Positions 5,748 through 7,741 of a stretch of 7,741 bases of DNA are shown piece by piece (positions within the stretch are counted from its first letter, which is position 1; each line of letters begins with the position of its first letter). The notes under the pieces are model-generated. The model had not been told where the DNA came from, did no database searches, and was given only the letters and a program-made list of their open reading frames with translations. This DNA is from Pseudomonadota bacterium. GTDB lineage: Bacteria; Pseudomonadota; Alphaproteobacteria; UBA8366; JADFVY01. The stretch lies in assembly GCA_030671915.1 (NCBI GenBank), contig DAOVHN010000099.1, positions 1 through 7,741 of the forward strand, in the 5' to 3' direction. The position numbers and the translations under genes were made by a program.

Positions 5748-5762
5748 TGGCGACCGGCGCCA
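5748..5762. terminator. Weak hairpin just past the nlpD-like stop, possible transcription end
   Basis: TGGCG (5748-5752) and CGCCA (5758-5762) form a 5-bp GC-rich stem with a 5-base loop directly after the stop of the nlpD-like gene. No T-run follows in either direction, so it does not meet the intrinsic terminator pattern. It is listed because it and the neighbouring palindrome are the only structures in this convergent gap. Confidence 0.2.
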
Positions 5763-5763
5763 A

Positions 5764-6837
5764 TCAATTGCTCGCCGACTGGCGCGGCAGATAGCGCAGG
5801 GGATCGACCGACTTGCGGCCCTTGCGGATTTCGAAATGCAATTGCGGCGAGCCGACGCTGCCGGTACTGCCCACCCGGGCGATGGGCTGACCCTTCCTGA
5901 CTTTTGCGCCGCGACCGACCAGCAGCGCTTCGTTATGCGCGTAGGCAGTCATGTACCCGTCCGCATGCTTGATCAGCAGCAGGTTGCCGAAGCCGCGCAA
6001 CTCGTTACCGGCATAGGCGACGACTCCGTTTTCCGCGGCCATTACCGTCGTGCCTCGCTTCGCGCCGATATTGATGCCGTCATTATGCCGGCCACCCTGC
6101 TGGCCGCCGAATCCGGAAATCAGCTTGCCGCGAACCGGCCACAGGAACGTCTTGCCGGCGCGGGCAGGCGGCTTGGGCAGCGCCTCGATCTGTCTGGGCG
6201 TTGCCTTGGCGACAGGCGGCGGAGGCGGCGCGGGGGTCGGCCTCGCCGCCAGCGCGGGTGCGGGCAGCGTTTCCACATCGACCGTGCCGCCTGGCGCGGG
6301 TTGCGGATTGGCGGCGGCCACCTGGGTGGAGGGTGCGGTCGGGATTACCAGTTCCTGGCCGACGACGATCGTATAGGGCGGTGCAATGCCATTGGCGCGC
6401 GTCAATTCGCTCATGGGAACGCCGTAGCCGCGCGAAATGCTGTAGACGGTCTCGCCTTTGGCGACCCTGTGGCCGCGGCGCCGCGGGATGGTCAGGCTGT
6501 TGCCAACCTTGAGCAGATAGGGCGGGGTCAGTCCGTTGGTCTCGATAATCGCACGCACCGGCACGCCATAAAGACGCGAGATCGAATAGACGGTATTGCC
6601 ACGCTCTACCCTGTGCACCCCGCTGGCCGGCACCGGGATGGCCGGCGCGCCCGGCGGCGGCACCGCGGCAAAGGGCCCCCGCGGGGCGGTCTCCACGGGC
6701 TGTACGGCTGCCGGCGTCGACCGCGACGGGGATCTGCGCCCACTGTTATCGTAAAACATCCCGCAGGCGCTGGTAACCAGCGTCAGACCGGTCAGCAATG
6801 CGATAACCGGGACGAATCGAATCATGCTGCGAATCAT
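5764..6837 (-). CDS. nlpD: NlpD-like lipoprotein: two LysM domains and an M23 (LytM) domain with altered metal ligands
   Basis: The 357-residue envelope protein opens with a lipoprotein-type signal (hydrophobic 7-24, cysteine at 25 after VTSA; the -3 residue is T, not the usual L/V/I, so lipidation is probable but not certain). Two LysM peptidoglycan-binding domains follow at about 75-118 and 123-166, each with GxTVYSISRxYGVP. A proline- and alanine-rich linker (about 167-227) leads to an M23 domain (about 232-349). Active M23 enzymes bind zinc with HxxxD and HxH. Here the equivalent segments are HNDGIN (251-256) and QLH (332-334); H301 and H334 remain, but D253 and N256 appear to replace the first histidine and the aspartate. 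Such degenerate LytM domains (NlpD, EnvC) activate cell-wall amidases during division and do not cut peptidoglycan themselves. Position after surE and pcm supports an NlpD assignment. ATGs at 6837 and 6825 are both possible; neither has a clear Shine-Dalgarno. Confidence 0.85.
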   Translation of the reverse strand: MIRSMIRFVPVIALLTGLTLVTSACGMFYDNSGRRSPSRSTPAAVQPVETAPRGPFAAVPPPGAPAIPVPASGVHRVERGNTVYSISRLYGVPVRAIIETNGLTPPYLLKVGNSLTIPRRRGHRVAKGETVYSISRGYGVPMSELTRANGIAPPYTIVVGQELVIPTAPSTQVAAANPQPAPGGTVDVETLPAPALAARPTPAPPPPPVAKATPRQIEALPKPPARAGKTFLWPVRGKLISGFGGQQGGRHNDGINIGAKRGTTVMAAENGVVAYAGNELRGFGNLLLIKHADGYMTAYAHNEALLVGRGAKVRKGQPIARVGSTGSVGSPQLHFEIRKGRKSVDPLRYLPRQSASN

Positions 6838-6868
6838 CGCGGGACTATATGCTTTTTTTGTCCCCGCG
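6838..6868. repeat. Imperfect inverted repeat in the pcm to nlpD-like gap
   Basis: CGCGGGAC (6838-6845) faces GTCCCCGCG (6860-6868); they pair as 5 bp plus 3 bp with one bulged base, around a loop that includes a seven-base T run (6853-6859). It fills most of the 38-base gap and ends right at the start codon, so in the message it could limit access to the start or act as a processing site. No T-run follows the stem, which argues against a terminator. Confidence 0.35.
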
Positions 6869-6875
6869 GAAACAA

Positions 6876-7526
6876 TCAGCCGGACAGGGTTTCCGCCGCG
6901 CGGTCGGATACCAGCGGGACGAATTTGACCGGCCCCAGATCGTCAATATCCAGCCCGTCCTCCTGGCGCCGCACGCGCACGATGCGCTGATTATCCGGGT
7001 CGTCGCCGATCGGCACCACCATGATGCCGCCGATGGCGAGCTGGCCGGACAGCCGGGGCGGTATATCGATGGCCGCCGCGGTAACCAGGATGCGCTCGAA
7101 TGGCGCCTGTTCGGGCCAGCCTTTCGAGCCGTCCCCCAGCCGGGCCGTCACGTTGCGGCGCCGCAGGACTTCAAGCCGCGCTTCGGCCTGGCCCAACAGC
7201 TCCCGGTGCCGCTCGATCGTGTAAACGCGCCGGCAAAGATATGACAGGATCGAAGTCTGATAGCCGGAGCCGGTGCCGATCTCCAGCACCTTCATGCGAT
7301 CATCCACTTCCAGCGCCCGGGTCATGCGCGCCACCACTGAAGGCTGGCTGATCGTCTGGCCGCAATCGATCGGCAGGGCGACATTGTCCCATGCCTGATG
7401 CTGGAACGGCCTCGGCACGAACATATCACGGGGCACGCGTTCGATGACGCCCAGCAGGCGGTCATCGTCGATTCCCTCTCCGCGCAGCTCCAGCACGAGC
7501 CGCGCCCTCGACTCCACGGCGTTCAC
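6876..7526 (-). CDS. pcm: Protein-L-isoaspartate O-methyltransferase
   Basis: Pcm (216 residues) is a cytosolic repair enzyme that methylates L-isoaspartyl residues in aged proteins with S-adenosylmethionine, letting them return to normal aspartate. The substrate-site motif ALPIDCGQTISQPSVVARMT (50-69, with the conserved serine 60) is intact. It is followed by the SAM-binding loop VLEIGTGSGYQTSIL (80-94), the acidic end of the next strand (IERHREL, 104-110), and GDG (131-133). The C-terminal KFVPLV (201-206) is also typical. Translation starts with GTG at 7526, whose bases overlap the surE stop in a GTGA arrangement (4-nt overlap), implying translational coupling; a second in-frame GTG lies three codons later. 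Length is near the family norm. The next gene downstream, 38 bases away, is nlpD-like. Confidence 0.95.
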   Translation of the reverse strand: MNAVESRARLVLELRGEGIDDDRLLGVIERVPRDMFVPRPFQHQAWDNVALPIDCGQTISQPSVVARMTRALEVDDRMKVLEIGTGSGYQTSILSYLCRRVYTIERHRELLGQAEARLEVLRRRNVTARLGDGSKGWPEQAPFERILVTAAAIDIPPRLSGQLAIGGIMVVPIGDDPDNQRIVRVRRQEDGLDIDDLGPVKFVPLVSDRAAETLSG

Positions 7527-7741
7527 CCGAAGGCCTCTCGCAGGGACTTTAACGCCCCACTATGGGTCAGGTCCACATGCAGCGGCGTCACCGAAACCGC
7601 TCCATCCCCGATGGCGTGATAGTCCGTATCGTCATGGCGCAGAAGTTCGCCCTCATGCTGCGGTCCGATCCAGTAATACTTGTTGCCTCTCGGGTCGGTG
7701 AGACCGATCAGATTGTAGTCCGATTCGCGCCGGCCCTGCGA
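7523..7741 (-). CDS. surE: SurE, 5'/3'-nucleotidase, C-terminal fragment (gene continues past the window)
   Basis: Seventy-two residues and a TGA stop (7525 to 7523) are visible on the minus strand, open to the right edge. The run DPRGNKYYWIG followed about 20 residues later by DYHAIGDGAVSVTPLHVDLT is the characteristic C-terminal half of SurE, a metal-dependent phosphatase that removes phosphate from nucleoside 5'- and 3'-monophosphates. The catalytic aspartates, serine and asparagine lie near the N-terminus, outside the window. The stop overlaps the GTG start of pcm by four bases, the classic surE-pcm arrangement. No frame damage is visible in the part present. Confidence 0.93.
   Translation of the reverse strand, partial: SQGRRESDYNLIGLTDPRGNKYYWIGPQHEGELLRHDDTDYHAIGDGAVSVTPLHVDLTHSGALKSLREAFG

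Noticed and set aside
5836..6990. Plus-strand open frame of 384 codons antisense to the nlpD-like gene and pcm
   Set aside because: It is the longest antisense frame but is full of Arg, Gly and Gln repeats produced by the complement of the Pro/Ala-rich linker; the minus-strand reading has clear LysM and M23 domains.
1..7741. Search by eye for CRISPR arrays, tRNA genes, insertion sequences, phage genes and defence or toxin-antitoxin systems
   Set aside because: Coding density is close to complete with recognised housekeeping families, and no repeated units, tRNA-like folds or transposase motifs were seen.

Overview
The window is GC-rich (roughly 60-65% by eye), densely coding and free of mobile elements. 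Gene content and order point to an alphaproteobacterium, probably near Rhodospirillales. This rests on protein-family recognition and on two gene neighbourhoods: a yajC-secD-secF cluster that continues into two homologues of mitochondrial complex I assembly factors, and surE-pcm followed by a LysM/M23 lipoprotein. I cannot name the species.

Layout, left to right. (1) 1-504 (+) is the C-terminal part of trmFO, the folate-dependent tRNA m5U54 methyltransferase. (2) 506-4657 (-) is one tight operon read right to left: yajC, secD, secF, a Mth938-domain protein (NDUFAF3 family) and a squalene/phytoene-synthase-fold protein of the NDUFAF6 type. Gaps within it are 21, 16, 24 and 2 nt, and it ends 1 bp from the stop of trmFO. 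(3) 4658-4860 is a divergent control region with a candidate promoter in each direction. (4) 4861-5715 (+) is a DUF815 P-loop ATPase. (5) 5716-5763 is a short convergent gap holding a perfect 14-bp palindrome and a small hairpin. (6) 5764-7741 (-) is surE (partial), pcm and an nlpD-like gene, read right to left.

How the genes fit together. YajC, SecD and SecF form the accessory membrane complex that assists SecYEG-dependent export and membrane insertion. The two genes after secF resemble factors that help build the matrix arm and ND1 region of mitochondrial respiratory complex I, so the operon may couple membrane-protein insertion to assembly of the bacterial NADH dehydrogenase; that link is inferred from families and gene order. 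The surE-pcm-nlpD block repeats the order known from enterobacteria (stationary-phase nucleotidase, isoaspartate repair, amidase activation at the septum), but rpoS is not at its end here.

The most unusual element that no annotated feature explains is a strong imperfect hairpin inside secD (3837-3879; 10-bp plus 7-bp stems). Other points of note are a very AT-rich patch with an inverted repeat inside the NDUFAF6-like gene, and apparent loss of metal ligands in the M23 domain of the NlpD-like protein.
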